Positions 28,454 through 39,086 are shown, counted from the stretch's first letter. The stretch: 64,000 nucleotides of DNA from an uncultured Paracoccaceae bacterium (GCA_947503765.1 CANNFA010000001.1:769814-833813), one strand, 5' to 3'. Translations and numbers: made by a program. The notes: generated by a model from the letters alone, not told the origin.

Positions 28454-28513
28454 CGCGTTCTCCTCTCCGTTGCCAATCGCAGATAGGAACGCGGGGCGCC
28501 GCCCGCAAGCGCG

Positions 28514-28957
28514 TCAGGGGCGCAGGAACTTGGCCCCGCCTACGATGCGCGCGGCGGGCGCCTCCGGCGCCGGGTCGGCCAGGGCTTCGGGCAGCGCGGC
28601 GGGAATTGCGGCACGGGCGGCCGGGGGCGCGGCGGACACGAACAGCCCCTCGTTGCAGGCCACCCCGTCGCCATCCGCGTCGTTGCGGCGGTGATAGCCC
28701 AATCTGCCCTGCCCGGCGGGCACCAGGTTCACGGCCGCCGCCGCCTCGCAGCCCGCGCGCGCCACGAGGTGGCGCATCGCATCGCCCGGCGGATAGTCCG
28801 ACACGCGCAGGTAGACGGCGGTGCCGATCGCCACGGCCAGCGGCGGAATGCTCAGGAGGCTGGCGACGATCCGCAGCGGCGACAGCGCCCGCGCCCGGGT
28901 TCGCGCGGCGCGGGCCATGCGCCGGGCGCGGCGTCTTTCGGTGGCGGTGCTGTCCAT
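28514..28957 (-). CDS. membrane-anchored excalibur-like calcium-binding domain protein
   Basis: A 147-residue protein with a very basic N-terminus (TERRRARRMARAARTRARAL) and one membrane segment (about residues 30-50). An extracytoplasmic part follows with the excalibur-type motif NDADGDGVACNEG (about residues 100-112), whose DxDxDGxxC pattern resembles calcium-binding loops. Here the expected C-terminal CE is CN. It is divergent from deoD. Function unknown; ATG 28957 is chosen as the start of the basic region. Confidence 0.7.
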   Translation of the reverse strand: MDSTATERRRARRMARAARTRARALSPLRIVASLLSIPPLAVAIGTAVYLRVSDYPPGDAMRHLVARAGCEAAAAVNLVPAGQGRLGYHRRNDADGDGVACNEGLFVSAAPPAARAAIPAALPEALADPAPEAPAARIVGGAKFLRP

Positions 28958-29036
28958 CCGCGCATCCTTGCCGATGAATATGGCAAGGCTTGGGCGGCTG
29001 TGACAGAATACCCGCGAAAAGAAGGAGTTCCCGCAG

Positions 29037-29741
29037 ATGACCACCCATATCGGCGCAAAACCCGGCGACATCGCCGAAACCGTCCTGATGCCCGGCGATC
29101 CGCGCCGGGCGGAATGGGCGGCCGAGACGTTTCTGGACGCGCCGCGCAAGATCAACGAGGTGCGCGGGATGCTGGGTTTCACCGGCACATGGAAGGGCAA
29201 CCCGGTCACGATCCACGGATCGGGCATGGGCATGCCCTCGCTGTCGATCTATGCCAACGAGCTGATCCGGGATTTCGGCGCGAAGACGCTGATCCGCATC
29301 GGTTCTGCCGGCGCGATGCAGGAGGCGGTGAAGATCCGCGATCTGGTACTGGCGATGACCGCCACCACCCTGTCGACGCCGTCGCGCGGCATGTTCCGCG
29401 AGTTGAGCTTTGCGCCCTGCGCCGATTTCGGCCTGCTGCGCGCCGCGGTCGCCGCGGCCGAGGCGAAGGCGCATGCCTGTCATGTCGGCGGCATCTATTC
29501 GTCGGATGTGTTCTACGACGAGCGTCCGGACCTGACCGAGACGATGACGCGCCACGGCGTGCTTGCGGTGGAGATGGAGGCGGCGGAACTGTACATCCTT
29601 GCCGCCCGTCACAAGGTGCGGGCGCTGGCGGTGCTGACCGTTTCGGATCACCTGATCACCGGCGAGGAATTGCCGTCTGGCGACCGCGAGCGGTCGTTCG
29701 GTGAAATGGTGGAAGTGGCGCTGGAGGCCGCATTCGCCTGA
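29037..29741 (+). CDS. deoD: purine-nucleoside phosphorylase
   Basis: Phosphorolyses purine (deoxy)nucleosides to base and (deoxy)ribose-1-phosphate. The 234-residue protein fits the hexameric trimeric/DeoD class, with [10 protein letters not shown] (phosphate binding), [32 protein letters not shown] (nucleoside binding) and the catalytic Asp in [15 protein letters not shown] lies upstream of ATG 29037. Confidence 0.95.
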   Translation: MTTHIGAKPGDIAETVLMPGDPRRAEWAAETFLDAPRKINEVRGMLGFTGTWKGNPVTIHGSGMGMPSLSIYANELIRDFGAKTLIRIGSAGAMQEAVKIRDLVLAMTATTLSTPSRGMFRELSFAPCADFGLLRAAVAAAEAKAHACHVGGIYSSDVFYDERPDLTETMTRHGVLAVEMEAAELYILAARHKVRALAVLTVSDHLITGEELPSGDRERSFGEMVEVALEAAFA

Positions 29742-29765
29742 CGCCGCGCCCCATGGCGGGCGGCG

Positions 29766-29840
29766 CCGGGGGGGCTGTCTGCCCCCCGCCCCGGCCCTGC
29801 GGCCGGGACTCCCCCCGAGGATATTTCGAAACCGAAGAAG
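29766..29840 (+). repeat. intergenic GC-rich repeat, copy 1
   Basis: The pattern is gggggctgtctgcccccc, a GC hairpin (cccggccctgcggccggg), then ccccccgaggatatttcgaaaccgaagaag. The same architecture (GGGGGCTGnCnGCCCCC, then CCCCCGAGGTATTT, then AAGATGA or GAAGAAG) recurs at 37932-37986 and, inverted, at 52017-52083. Confidence 0.75.
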
Positions 29841-29944
29841 CCGGGGGTCAGGTGCCATATGTGCCGGGCGAGCGCGTTGGTCTTCGAAAAAGCTGCCTTG
29901 CTCCGGCGGGGTGAACGCTTGAAGCCGGATGACTGCGGAGGGCT

Positions 29945-30133
29945 TTATTGGCCACGCAGGCAGATGCGCGGGGCCTTGCCGTCTTTGGTCACGGTTCGCG
30001 CCCCGCAATAGAGGCAGTGCCAGTCACCTGCGTGCTTGCTGTAGCGCCAGCGGCATTGCGGCGTCAGGGTCGTGTATCGCCATTTCCACCACAGGTAGAT
30101 GGCGACACCGAGCGCGAGGACGACAAGGATCAA
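29945..30133 (-). CDS. small membrane protein with Cys-rich tail, 62 aa
   Basis: Starts with TTG at 30133 (ILVVLALGVAIYLWWKWRY, one membrane helix). The short Cys-containing domain CRWRYSKHAGDWHCLYCGAR ends ICLRGQ, giving four cysteines in a possible zinc site. The pattern CRWR..C..CG..C is like short proteins of rhodobacteria that I recognise only by type. The non-ATG start and small size reduce certainty. It lies 82 bp beyond sdhB on the same strand. Confidence 0.55.
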   Translation of the reverse strand: MILVVLALGVAIYLWWKWRYTTLTPQCRWRYSKHAGDWHCLYCGARTVTKDGKAPRICLRGQ

Positions 30134-30215
30134 GGCCGGGCTACTGCGCGGCCCGTGCCGGGCGCCTGTTCAGACGGGGTTCGGCACGAGCGTGGGCACA
30201 GGCGCTGGCCACGGG

Positions 30216-30995
30216 CTAGACCTGCCGATTGACCATCAGTTTCTTGATCTCCGAGATCGCCTTGGCCGGGTTCAGGCCCTTGGGGCAGGTCTTGGTGCAG
30301 TTCATGATGGTGTGGCAGCGATAGAGCTTGAACGGATCCTCGAGCGCGTCGAGCCGTTCGCCCGTCGCCTCGTCGCGGCTGTCCACGATCCAGCGGTAGG
30401 CATGCAGAAGTGCGGCCGGCCCGAGGAACCGGTCGGAGTTCCACCAATAGGACGGGCAGGCCGTGGAGCAGCAGGCGCACATCACGCATTCATAAAGACC
30501 GTCGAGCTTCTTGCGATCCTCGATCGACTGGCGCCATTCCTTCTGCGGGCGGTTGGTCTTGGTCTCGAGCCAGGGCTGGATGCTGGCATGCTGGGCATAC
30601 CAATGCGTCAGGTCAGGGATCAGATCCTTGACCACCGACAGGTGCGGCAGCGGATAGATCTTCACGTCGCCCTTGATCTCGTCCAGCCCGTAGATGCAGG
30701 CCAGCGTGTTGATCCCGTCGATGTTCATCGCGCAGGAGCCGCAAATCCCCTCGCGGCAGGAGCGGCGGAAGGTCAGGGTGGGGTCGATCTCTGTCTTGAT
30801 CTTGATCAGCGCGTCCAGGACCATCGGCCCGCACGTGTCCATGTCGACGAAATAGGTGTCGACGCTGGGATTCTCGCCGGTGTCGGGGTTCCAGCGGTAG
30901 ATCTGGAACTTGCGCAGGTTGGTCGCACCATGCGGCTTCGGCCAGGTCTTGCCGGTGCGGATCCGGGAATTCTTGGGGAGCGTGAGTTGTACCAT
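30216..30995 (-). CDS. sdhB: succinate dehydrogenase iron-sulfur subunit
   Basis: Electron-transfer subunit of complex II carrying three Fe-S clusters. The 259 residues show the [2Fe-2S] ligands in [20 protein letters not shown] with a further Cys, the [4Fe-4S]/[3Fe-4S] ligands in [16 protein letters not shown], and [17 protein letters not shown]. The conserved C-terminus with [10 protein letters not shown] is present. Last gene of sdhCDAB, separated from sdhA by 62 bp. Confidence 0.97.
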   Translation of the reverse strand: MVQLTLPKNSRIRTGKTWPKPHGATNLRKFQIYRWNPDTGENPSVDTYFVDMDTCGPMVLDALIKIKTEIDPTLTFRRSCREGICGSCAMNIDGINTLACIYGLDEIKGDVKIYPLPHLSVVKDLIPDLTHWYAQHASIQPWLETKTNRPQKEWRQSIEDRKKLDGLYECVMCACCSTACPSYWWNSDRFLGPAALLHAYRWIVDSRDEATGERLDALEDPFKLYRCHTIMNCTKTCPKGLNPAKAISEIKKLMVNRQV

Positions 30996-31057
30996 GTCTC
31001 TCTCCTATCGGATGAGCGCGGCCGGGACCGCCGCTGCGTGCAGGAATGCCCCGCGCA

Positions 31058-32863
31058 TCAGAACGTCCGCGCCTTCGGCGCGATCTTCTGCTTGGCGATG
31101 CCGCCCTCATCCTCGGTGGTCAGCGTGTCGGTGATGACCGGGCGATAGGTCAGATCGACCTTGTTGCCGTCGACGCGCGCGACGGTGTGGACGCGCCACG
31201 CCTTGTCGTCGCGGTCGGGGTGATCCTCATGCGCATGGGCGCCGCGCGATTCGTGCCGCGCCTCGGCGCCGGTGATCGTGGCCAGCGCGTTCGGCATGAG
31301 GTTCGTCAGTTCCAGCGTTTCCATGAGGTCGGTGTTCCAGATCAGCGACCGGTCGGTGACGTGCAGATCGTCCAGCTTGGCGGCGATGTCGGTCATCCTT
31401 GTCACGCCGTCCTTTAGCGTGTCGGTCGCGCGGAACACGGCCGCGTCGGCCTGCATCGTGCGCTGCATCTCCAGCCGCAATTCGGCGGTCGGGGTGCCGC
31501 CCTTGGCGTTGCGGTAGCTGTCGAAGCGGGCGAACGCGGCGTCGATCGCGGCCTCGGGTGCGGCGGGCACGGCGCTTTCCGCGTCGACGACCTTGCCGGC
31601 GCGGATCGCGGCGGCGCGGCCGAAAACCACGAGGTCGATCAGCGAGTTGGACCCCAGCCGGTTCGCCCCGTGCACCGAGGCGCAGCCGGCCTCGCCCACG
31701 GCCATCAGGCCGGGCACCACGGCGGTCGGGTCATCCTTGGTCGGGTTCAGCGCCTCGCCCCAGTAATTGGTGGGGATGCCGCCCATGTTGTAATGCACCG
31801 TCGGCAGGACCGGGATCGGCTCGCGGGTGACATCGACACCGGCGAAGATCCGGGCGCTTTCCGAGATGCCGGGCAGCCGTTCGGCCAGCGCCTCGGCGGG
31901 CAGGTGGTTGAGGTTGAGGTGGATGTGGTCCTTGTGCTCGCCCACGCCGCGGCCTTCGCGGATTTCCATCGTCATGGAGCGGCTGACATAGTCGCGCGGC
32001 GCCAAATCCTTGTATTGCGGCGCATAGCGTTCCATGAACCGCTCGCCCTCGGCATTGGTCAGGTAGCCGCCTTCGCCGCGCGCACCCTCGGTGATCAGGC
32101 AGCCCGAGCCGTAGATGCCCGTCGGGTGGAACTGCACGAATTCCATGTCCTGAAGCGGCAGGCCCGCGCGCGCCACCATGCCGCCGCCATCGCCGGTGCA
32201 GGTATGCGCCGATGTGGCCGAGAAATAGGCGCGCCCGTAGCCGCCGGTGGCCAGCACCGTCATCTTGGCGTTGAAGACGTGCATCGTGCCGTCGTCGAGC
32301 TTCCATGCCAGGACGCCGCGGCACTGGCCGTCATCGCTCATCAGCAGGTCGATGGCGAAATATTCGATGTAGAACTCGGCCCGCTCCTTGAGCGACTGGC
32401 CATAGAGCGTGTGCAGGATGGCGTGGCCGGTCCGGTCGGCGGCGGCGCAGGTGCGCTGCACGGCCGGGCCATCGCCGAATTCGGTGGTGTGGCCGCCGAA
32501 CGGGCGCTGGTAAATCTTGCCCTCTTCGGTGCGGCTGAACGGCACGCCGTAATGTTCCAACTCGTACACCGCCTTGGGCGCCTCGCGCGCGAGGTATTCC
32601 ATCGCGTCGGTATCGCCCAGCCAGTCCGACCCCTTGACGGTGTCGTACATGTGCCATTGCCAGTTGTCCGGGCCCATGTTGCCGAGGCTCGCGGCGATGC
32701 CGCCCTGCGCGGCGACGGTATGGCTGCGGGTCGGGAACACCTTGGTCACGCAGGCGGTGCGCAGGCCCTGTTCGGCCATGCCCAGTGTCGCGCGCAGCCC
32801 GGACCCGCCGGCGCCGATCACCACGACGTCATAATCATGCGTCTCGTAGTCGTATGCGGCCAT
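31058..32863 (-). CDS. sdhA: succinate dehydrogenase flavoprotein subunit
   Basis: Oxidises succinate to fumarate; the flavin is covalently bound. The 601-residue sequence has the dinucleotide motif GAGGSGLRA (about residues 17-25), the FAD-attachment His in [10 protein letters not shown], substrate-binding [20 protein letters not shown] and the capping-domain [14 protein letters not shown]. The C-terminal [19 protein letters not shown], with WRVHT and TYRPV, is typical. Follows sdhD by nine bases. Confidence 0.98.
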   Translation of the reverse strand: MAAYDYETHDYDVVVIGAGGSGLRATLGMAEQGLRTACVTKVFPTRSHTVAAQGGIAASLGNMGPDNWQWHMYDTVKGSDWLGDTDAMEYLAREAPKAVYELEHYGVPFSRTEEGKIYQRPFGGHTTEFGDGPAVQRTCAAADRTGHAILHTLYGQSLKERAEFYIEYFAIDLLMSDDGQCRGVLAWKLDDGTMHVFNAKMTVLATGGYGRAYFSATSAHTCTGDGGGMVARAGLPLQDMEFVQFHPTGIYGSGCLITEGARGEGGYLTNAEGERFMERYAPQYKDLAPRDYVSRSMTMEIREGRGVGEHKDHIHLNLNHLPAEALAERLPGISESARIFAGVDVTREPIPVLPTVHYNMGGIPTNYWGEALNPTKDDPTAVVPGLMAVGEAGCASVHGANRLGSNSLIDLVVFGRAAAIRAGKVVDAESAVPAAPEAAIDAAFARFDSYRNAKGGTPTAELRLEMQRTMQADAAVFRATDTLKDGVTRMTDIAAKLDDLHVTDRSLIWNTDLMETLELTNLMPNALATITGAEARHESRGAHAHEDHPDRDDKAWRVHTVARVDGNKVDLTYRPVITDTLTTEDEGGIAKQKIAPKARTF

Positions 32864-32872
32864 GTCGGTTCC

Positions 32873-33244
32873 TTAAAGCACGAGTTTGGCCAGCGCGAAC
32901 AAGCCCGCGGCCATCAGGAAGTAGGAGAACGTGATCACGAAGACCACCAGAAGCTTGCGGGCGGTGCCGCCGACGTAATCCTCGATCATCGTGTGGCAGC
33001 CGCGGATGAAGTGCTGCAGTCCCACGACCAGGAACAGGCCGGTCAGGATCGCCGGGATCGGGTGCGAGAATGTCGCGACCACCTCTTCATAGCTGCTGCC
33101 CAGCGCACGTCCGATGATGAACAGGAAGAACGGCAGCATCACGGCCAGCCCGGCGCCGGACACGGTCATGTACCAGTGGGTTTCGGTCCCGGTGCCGGCG
33201 GCGCCCTTGCCCTCGGCGCGCTTGCGGGCGGTGAGATAACGCAT
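32873..33244 (-). CDS. sdhD: succinate dehydrogenase membrane anchor subunit
   Basis: A 123-residue protein with three membrane helices. The heme/quinone-associated sequence GLQHFIRGCHTMIEDYV (about residues 75-91) contains the conserved His and the Asp-Tyr of SdhD, and an N-terminal THWYMTVSGAGLAVMLP precedes helix one. ATG 33244 is 11 bp after sdhC. The longer frame upstream is an overlap with sdhC in another frame. Confidence 0.93.
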   Translation of the reverse strand: MRYLTARKRAEGKGAAGTGTETHWYMTVSGAGLAVMLPFFLFIIGRALGSSYEEVVATFSHPIPAILTGLFLVVGLQHFIRGCHTMIEDYVGGTARKLLVVFVITFSYFLMAAGLFALAKLVL

Positions 33245-33255
33245 GGCGGCCCCCG

Positions 33256-33645
33256 TCAGACGATGATGATGGTCAGGATGGTCAGGACGACCGACCCGAT
33301 GATGCAGACCCAGCCGAGTTTCTCGGCCGTTTCGATATCCATGCCGCGCCCGGCATCGAAGATGAAGTGCCGCAGCCCCGCCAGGTAATGGTACCAGATG
33401 CCCAGCAGCGACAGGGTGAACAGCAGATCGCCGAACCACGAGGTCATGAAGCCGTCGACCCTTGCGAAGGTTTCCGGCCCCGATGCGGCGCCGATCAGCC
33501 AGATCACCAGCAGAATGGCGGATCCGATCAGCGCGTTGCCGGTGATCCGGGTCAGCAGCGAGCTGACCGATGTCATCTGGAAGCGGTAATACTGCCCCAG
33601 CATGAAGGGCGAGAGCGGCCGTTCCACGGGTTTGGGTGCAGGCAT
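33256..33645 (-). CDS. sdhC: succinate dehydrogenase cytochrome b556 subunit
   Basis: A 129-residue protein with three membrane helices. The SdhC signatures RPLSPFMLGQYYRFQMTSVS with SLLTRITG and the heme-ligand region YHYLAGLRHFIFDAGRG are both present. First gene of sdhCDAB; an AAAGGAGCC site precedes ATG 33645. The operator pair at 33771-33802 lies upstream. Confidence 0.94.
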   Translation of the reverse strand: MPAPKPVERPLSPFMLGQYYRFQMTSVSSLLTRITGNALIGSAILLVIWLIGAASGPETFARVDGFMTSWFGDLLFTLSLLGIWYHYLAGLRHFIFDAGRGMDIETAEKLGWVCIIGSVVLTILTIIIV

Positions 33646-33770
33646 GACGGCTCCTTTGCTTGTGGCGCGATTGCGCCGGCTGTGGACTCATAGGACAGGA
33701 TCGGCGGGAAAGTCACGGGGGGAAGGCCGGATTCGGCAGGAGAATTTTGACGCAGGCCAGCGGCGGGCGC

Positions 33771-33802
33771 TTTGTGATCACGCAAACGAACGCCGTGATC
33801 AT
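33771..33802 (-). promoter_or_regulatory. paired GTGATCAC palindromes upstream of sdhC
   Basis: Two palindromic sites, GTGATCAC (33774-33781) and GTGATCAT (33795-33802), have centres 21 bp apart. Read towards sdhC, the order is ATGATCACGG then GCGTGATCACAAA, about 150 and 130 bases before the start codon. The same arrangement with the same 21-bp spacing occurs upstream of sucC. Confidence 0.65.
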
Positions 33803-33879
33803 CCCGTTTGATCTCAGTTTGAGCATGACCCGACCGGCCGCGAAACCGCGCCGCGCGGGGGCCAGCAGTAGGCGCGCCG

Positions 33880-34638
33880 CTATCTGCGGGGGGCGATATC
33901 GTGCAGATATTCGGCGAATTCGGTGCACATGATCACTTCGCGCGTCTTCGCGTCGTAGAACGCGTTGGCGGTGCCGCATTCCTCGACCCGGACCAGAACC
34001 CGCTTGGGCAGGGACAGGTCGGCATTCATCGCGCGGATCTGGTCCTGCATGACCTTTCCCGTGTAGCGGCCGAATTCGTCCACCCGGTGATCCACCAGAA
34101 TGCGGATCGACCGGCCCGGCCCGCGCTCGTAGAGCTGCTTGATGACCGTGCCCCAGCTTTCGCGGGCCTTGTTGTATTCGTCCACGCAGGTCCGCTGCCG
34201 CGGTGCGGGCAGTTCCAGATCGTCGGCCACGCGCTGCCGCGCATCCGGATCGGCACCGTAGAACAGGCAGACGAAGGTGTAATAGCGTTGCAGGTCGGGG
34301 CCGTGCACGTCCCAATAGGCCGGCTCGAACCCGCTACTGTTCTTGGTCTCGCCCAGAAAGCCGTAGGCGGTGTGATAGGCCATCTCGATCGCGGTGTCGC
34401 CGTCGAACAGCGCGTCGATCATGAAGACCGACAGCACGTCGGCCGCGTCCTCTTCCTGGCCGAAGATGGGCAGCTTGAGGATGTCGATCAGCGCGTGGCC
34501 GAATTCGTGGTAGAAGATCGCCTTGAGGTTGGCCGTCAGGTATTCATGGCGGTCGGCCCGCAGCCGCGCGGCATCGGCCGGATGGGCGAGCGCCAGGGAT
34601 AGCGACAGGGCGACAAGAAGCGCGGCAAAGGTCTTCAT
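33880..34638 (-). CDS. exported DUF4344-type metallopeptidase
   Basis: A 252-residue protein with a signal peptide (about residues 1-23, FAALLVALSLSLALAHPADA). The zincin motif HEFGH in FYHEFGHALIDILKLPIFGQ (about residues 43-62) is followed by EEDAADVLSVFMI, which supplies the third acidic ligand. The pattern corresponds to the putative metallopeptidase family DUF4344. Cysteines in VCLFYG, RTCVDEYN, VEECGTA and IMCTEF suggest disulfides. Substrate unknown. Confidence 0.85.
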   Translation of the reverse strand: MKTFAALLVALSLSLALAHPADAARLRADRHEYLTANLKAIFYHEFGHALIDILKLPIFGQEEDAADVLSVFMIDALFDGDTAIEMAYHTAYGFLGETKNSSGFEPAYWDVHGPDLQRYYTFVCLFYGADPDARQRVADDLELPAPRQRTCVDEYNKARESWGTVIKQLYERGPGRSIRILVDHRVDEFGRYTGKVMQDQIRAMNADLSLPKRVLVRVEECGTANAFYDAKTREVIMCTEFAEYLHDIAPRR

Positions 34639-34709
34639 CGGGCAAAGCTACCATCAAAGGGATTACCGGACGATTAAGGCCCGCGGCTGCCCTTCGGTCA
34701 AGCCCGAAC

Positions 34710-35744
34710 TCAAAGCGGCATCAGCGCCCAGTAATCGAGATCCAGAAGGACATCGGGCAGATAGCGGCCCGCATCGTCCTTCAGGGCGAAGGGCGCGCCG
34801 CCGCCCCGCGTCGCCACCAGGCGCAGCCGGATCGCGCCCACGCCCGGGGCGCCGGTTTCGGCCTTGTCCAGCACCTCGGACCAGGCGTGCAATGTTTCGC
34901 GCGCGAAACACGGGTTGGCATGGGTGCCGGCATTGAGGCCGACGATGGTCTGCGCATTGGCCAGCCCGTTGAAGGACAGCGCCCGCGCCATGGACATCAC
35001 ATGCCCGCCATAGATCAGCCGGCGCCCGTCTTCGCGCGCGCCGGTGTCGAAATGCACCCGCGCCGTGTTCTGCCACAGGCGCGTGGCCATCATGTGCTCG
35101 GCCTCTTCGAGCGTCACGCCGTCGACATGGTCGATCCGCTCGCCGATCTCGTAGTCGCCCCAGCGATGCGGCTCGCCGGCGAGGGCGAAATCATAGCCGG
35201 TGAAATCGAGGCCCGGCGGGACATGCAGGCTGGCCGGATCAACCGCATCCGCAAGTTGCGGGATCACCGGCTCGGGCGCGGGGGCGTCCGGGTCGCGTTT
35301 GCGGACCATGACCCAGCGCACGTAGTCGAGCACCGTCTGCCCCTCCTGGTTCAGCCCGCTGGTGCGGACCCAGACGATTCCGGTCTCGCCGCCGGAGGTC
35401 TGCTTGACGCCGATCACCTCGGACACGGCGCCGAGCGTGTCGCCGGGCCAGACCGGCGCGCGCCAGCGTCCCTCGGCATAGCCCAGGTTGGCGACGGCGT
35501 TCAGCGAGATGTCGGGCACCGTCTTGCCGAACACGGTGTGGAACGCGATCAGGTCGTCGAGCGGGCTGGCCGGCAGCCCGCAGGCCTGCGCGAAGGCGTC
35601 CGAGGAATGCAGCGCGTGGCGCGCAGGATAGAGCGCGTGGTACAGCGCCCGTTCGCCGGCGCCGACGGTGCGCGGCACGGCGTGGTGCAGCACCTGGCCC
35701 GGCGCGTAATCCTCGAAGAAGCGGCCCGCGCCGGTCTTGGCCAT
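34710..35744 (-). CDS. mch: mesaconyl-CoA hydratase (beta-methylmalyl-CoA dehydratase)
   Basis: Interconverts mesaconyl-CoA and beta-methylmalyl-CoA in the ethylmalonyl-CoA pathway for acetate assimilation. The 344-residue protein is a double hot-dog (MaoC-like) fold: the first half carries FFEDYAPGQVLHHAVPRTVG and the second has the hydratase-like IDHVDGVTLEEAEHMMATR. It matches the R. sphaeroides Mch type, and the gene order with mcl2 is conserved. ATG 35744 is used; GTG 35750, overlapping the previous stop, is an alternative. Confidence 0.9.
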   Translation of the reverse strand: MAKTGAGRFFEDYAPGQVLHHAVPRTVGAGERALYHALYPARHALHSSDAFAQACGLPASPLDDLIAFHTVFGKTVPDISLNAVANLGYAEGRWRAPVWPGDTLGAVSEVIGVKQTSGGETGIVWVRTSGLNQEGQTVLDYVRWVMVRKRDPDAPAPEPVIPQLADAVDPASLHVPPGLDFTGYDFALAGEPHRWGDYEIGERIDHVDGVTLEEAEHMMATRLWQNTARVHFDTGAREDGRRLIYGGHVMSMARALSFNGLANAQTIVGLNAGTHANPCFARETLHAWSEVLDKAETGAPGVGAIRLRLVATRGGGAPFALKDDAGRYLPDVLLDLDYWALMPL

Positions 35745-35746
35745 GC

Positions 35747-35950
35747 TCACAACTCTCCGAGTTTCTGGTCGGGGCTGTATGTACCCTCAACGTCCTTGGT
35801 GACGGCCTGCGCACAGCGCATCCGGCCGGTCGCGGCATCGAACCCGTAGGCGGGGGCGCCGTAAAGCTCCCAGCCTCGGGACAGCGCGCGCGTCACCTTG
35901 TGGCAGAAGGCAGAGGTGTCGTCCTCGGTCAGCAGGCGGTAGGCTTTCAT
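35747..35950 (-). CDS. DUF1737 protein
   Basis: A 67-residue protein starting MKAYRLLTEDDTSAFCHKVT, with the DUF1737 pattern (SRGWELYGAPAYGFDA). Small conserved proteins of unknown function, common next to mch in rhodobacteria. It ends in TGA overlapping a possible start of mch, so the genes are cotranscribed. Confidence 0.85.
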   Translation of the reverse strand: MKAYRLLTEDDTSAFCHKVTRALSRGWELYGAPAYGFDAATGRMRCAQAVTKDVEGTYSPDQKLGEL

Positions 35951-35958
35951 GGGCGGAC

Positions 35959-36522
35959 CTATGCAGCGAAGGGATAATAGCCGAGCCAGGTGTGAACCCA
36001 GGCGATGACGCCGAAGACCACCACGCTGATCACCGCAAGGCGCAGGTCGCCCATCGCGCTGCCGCCCTGCCAGGGCGTCCAGATCGGTTCGGCACGGTTG
36101 ATCGTGACGATCTCGACGATCGCCCACAGGCCGAGCAGCCCGAACAGCAGAAGCGAGGCCAGATCGCCGTTGACGATCAGGTGCGCAACCGCCCAGGTCA
36201 GCATGCCCAGCAGCATCGGGTGCCGCATCCGGGCGCGCAGGCGGCTTTTCGAACTGCCCAGGCCGAACAGCGCGACGGCGATCAGCATCAGGAGGTTGTT
36301 GAGGTGCCGCGTCCAGGCCGGGGTGTCGTAGACCGGAACGATATCGGCCGCGCGATAGCCGATCACCATCAGCACCAGCGAGACCAGCAGCACCAGCGCG
36401 AGCGCGCCCTTGGCCCCGCCATCGCCGATCCGGGCGGTCATCGCCGCGCGCTGCGCCGGTGCGGCACGCTTGAACAGGTGCGCTGCCCACCACAGCGCGA
36501 TACCGAGGATCAGAAGGGTCAT
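35959..36522 (-). CDS. NnrU family membrane protein
   Basis: A 187-residue integral membrane protein with about six helices (LILGIALWWAAHLFKRAAPA; LGSSKSRLRARMRHPMLLGM; WAVAHLIVNGD). The RHP..WA.AHL..NGD pattern defines the NnrU/isoprenylcysteine-methyltransferase-like family, named from a nitric oxide reductase cluster but of unknown activity. ATG 36522 overlaps the mcl2 stop (ATGA). Confidence 0.88.
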   Translation of the reverse strand: MTLLILGIALWWAAHLFKRAAPAQRAAMTARIGDGGAKGALALVLLVSLVLMVIGYRAADIVPVYDTPAWTRHLNNLLMLIAVALFGLGSSKSRLRARMRHPMLLGMLTWAVAHLIVNGDLASLLLFGLLGLWAIVEIVTINRAEPIWTPWQGGSAMGDLRLAVISVVVFGVIAWVHTWLGYYPFAA

Positions 36523-37379
36523 TGTGCCATCTCCAATGCGGTGATCGCCGCGGCGCGGGCCAGGGTCGCGCGGGCGGTGCTGACATGCAGGTTCTCGACG
36601 ATGCTGCCATCGACCACGGCAACCCCCTGCCCTTCGGCTTCGGCGGCCTCGAACGCGTCGATCTGGCGCCGGGCGAGATCGACCTCGTCCTCGGAAGGGG
36701 CGAAGGCGGCGTTGGCGGCGGCGATCTGGGCCGGGTGGATCAGCGTCTTGCCGTCGAAGCCCATGTCGCGGCCCTGTTCGCATTCCGCGCGCAGCCCGTC
36801 CTCGTCGCGAAAGGCGTTGTACACGCCATCGATGCAGACCGCGCCATGGGCACGCGCCGCCAGCAGCGCGGTTTGCAGGCTGGTCAGCAGCGGCATCCTG
36901 TCGGCGCGGTGGCGGCAGTCGAGATCCTTGGCGAGATCGTTGGTGCCCAGCACCATGCCCTTGAGCCGCGGATGCGCGGCGATGGCGGCGGCGTTGAGGA
37001 TGCCGGCGGGGGTCTCGATCATCGCCCACAGGTCGATATCGCCGGCAAGCCCGGCCAGCGCATCCAGATCGGCGGGCGCGCCGACCTTCGGCAGCAAGAG
37101 CGCATCCGGCACCGCCGAGACCGCGGCGGCGATGTCGGCCCGGCCCCAATCCGTATCCGGCGCGTTGACGCGCACGATGCGCGCCCGGCTGCCGTAACCG
37201 CCCTGCCGCAAGGCGCGCACCAGCGTGTCGCGGGCGGCGTCCTTTTCGGCGGGCGCCACGGCGTCCTCGAGATCGAAGATGATGGCGTCGGCCGGCAGGG
37301 CACGGGCCTTGTCCAGCGCACGCTCTTTCGAGGCGGGGATATAGAGAACGGAACGGTAGGGCCGGGTATGGCTTGCCAT
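36519..37379 (-). CDS. mcl2: (3S)-malyl-CoA thioesterase
   Basis: HpcH/HpaI-fold enzyme that hydrolyses (3S)-malyl-CoA to malate and CoA, the last part of the ethylmalonyl-CoA pathway. The 286 residues resemble R. sphaeroides Mcl2 rather than the lyase Mcl1: RSVLYIPASKERALDKA, IIFDLEDAVAP (acidic metal ligand), GTNDLAKDL, DGVYNAFRDEDGLRAE and GFDGKTLIHPAQI. ATG 37379 is chosen because it gives the Mcl2 N-terminus. It heads the mcl2-nnrU-DUF1737-mch group. Confidence 0.88.
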   Translation of the reverse strand: MASHTRPYRSVLYIPASKERALDKARALPADAIIFDLEDAVAPAEKDAARDTLVRALRQGGYGSRARIVRVNAPDTDWGRADIAAAVSAVPDALLLPKVGAPADLDALAGLAGDIDLWAMIETPAGILNAAAIAAHPRLKGMVLGTNDLAKDLDCRHRADRMPLLTSLQTALLAARAHGAVCIDGVYNAFRDEDGLRAECEQGRDMGFDGKTLIHPAQIAAANAAFAPSEDEVDLARRQIDAFEAAEAEGQGVAVVDGSIVENLHVSTARATLARAAAITALEMAQ

Positions 37380-37597
37380 GATTCTCGCCTTGTTCATCTG
37401 CGCCCGTGAAACGACCATGCGGCGGCCATCGAGGCAAGCGCCGAATTGCCGCGGAAAACAGCGGCTTGAATGATGAAAGCGGTGTGCCGGACGGAAGGTT
37501 AACAAATTGTTTCCGATTGCCGCGCCATTCTTTGCGCATCCCGGACACGAGCGGCACAGCGCGCCGGCGGGTCCGGCAGGCAGAAGGGACGGCATTG

Positions 37598-37906
37598 ATG
37601 AAACAGGCATTTCTGGCACTCACCCTGGGGCTCGGCACGGCGGTTGGGCATGGCGCGGCGGCAAAGGCCGGCAATTGCGCCGACCGCGACATCGTCATCG
37701 CGCGGCTGGCCGAAGGCTATGGCGAAAGCCGCCAGTCGGTCGGGCTGGGCACGAACAGCGCGGTGATCGAAACCTTCGCCTCGCTGGAAACCGGCACCTG
37801 GACCATCACCGTGACGACGCCGGAGGGCATCACCTGCCTGGTGGCGAGCGGCCAGGCCTTCGAACGGGTGGACGAGGCGCCGGCGCCGGCAGGCGTGGGG
37901 CTGTGA
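37598..37906 (+). CDS. small exported protein, 102 aa
   Basis: A signal peptide (KQAFLALTLGLGTAVGHGAA) is followed by a small domain with two cysteines (GNCADRDIVIARLAEGYGES; EGITCLVASGQAF), probably forming one disulfide. An AGAAGGGA site precedes ATG 37598. It is of a type common in rhodobacterial envelopes and without known function. Divergent from mcl2. Confidence 0.8.
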   Translation: MKQAFLALTLGLGTAVGHGAAAKAGNCADRDIVIARLAEGYGESRQSVGLGTNSAVIETFASLETGTWTITVTTPEGITCLVASGQAFERVDEAPAPAGVGL

Positions 37907-37931
37907 CCCGGCGGTCGGTCGCGGGCGGCGA

Positions 37932-37986
37932 CGCCGGGGGGCTGTCTGCCCCCCGGAGCCCCCCGAAGGTACTTCCGGCAAGATGA
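37932..37986 (+). repeat. intergenic GC-rich repeat, copy 2
   Basis: The pattern is cgccggggggctgtctgccc, cccggagccccccgaaggta, cttccggcaagatgagg. It matches the architecture of the copies at 29766-29840 and 52017-52083, but without the central long GC hairpin. Confidence 0.75.
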
Positions 37987-38075
37987 GGGGGCCGGGGAAG
38001 GCGGCAAAGGCGGCGCGCATCCCGGCCGCGAAACCGAAATGCCGCAGAGCGCCGCGCTTGCGCCCTGCGCGGTGA

Positions 38076-39086
<1,011 letters not shown>

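Noticed and set aside
36519..37379. Calling this gene mcl1 (malyl-CoA/beta-methylmalyl-CoA lyase)
   Set aside because: The ~286-aa length, the opening RSVLYIPASKERALDKA and the neighbour mch fit the thioesterase Mcl2; Mcl1 is longer and begins differently.
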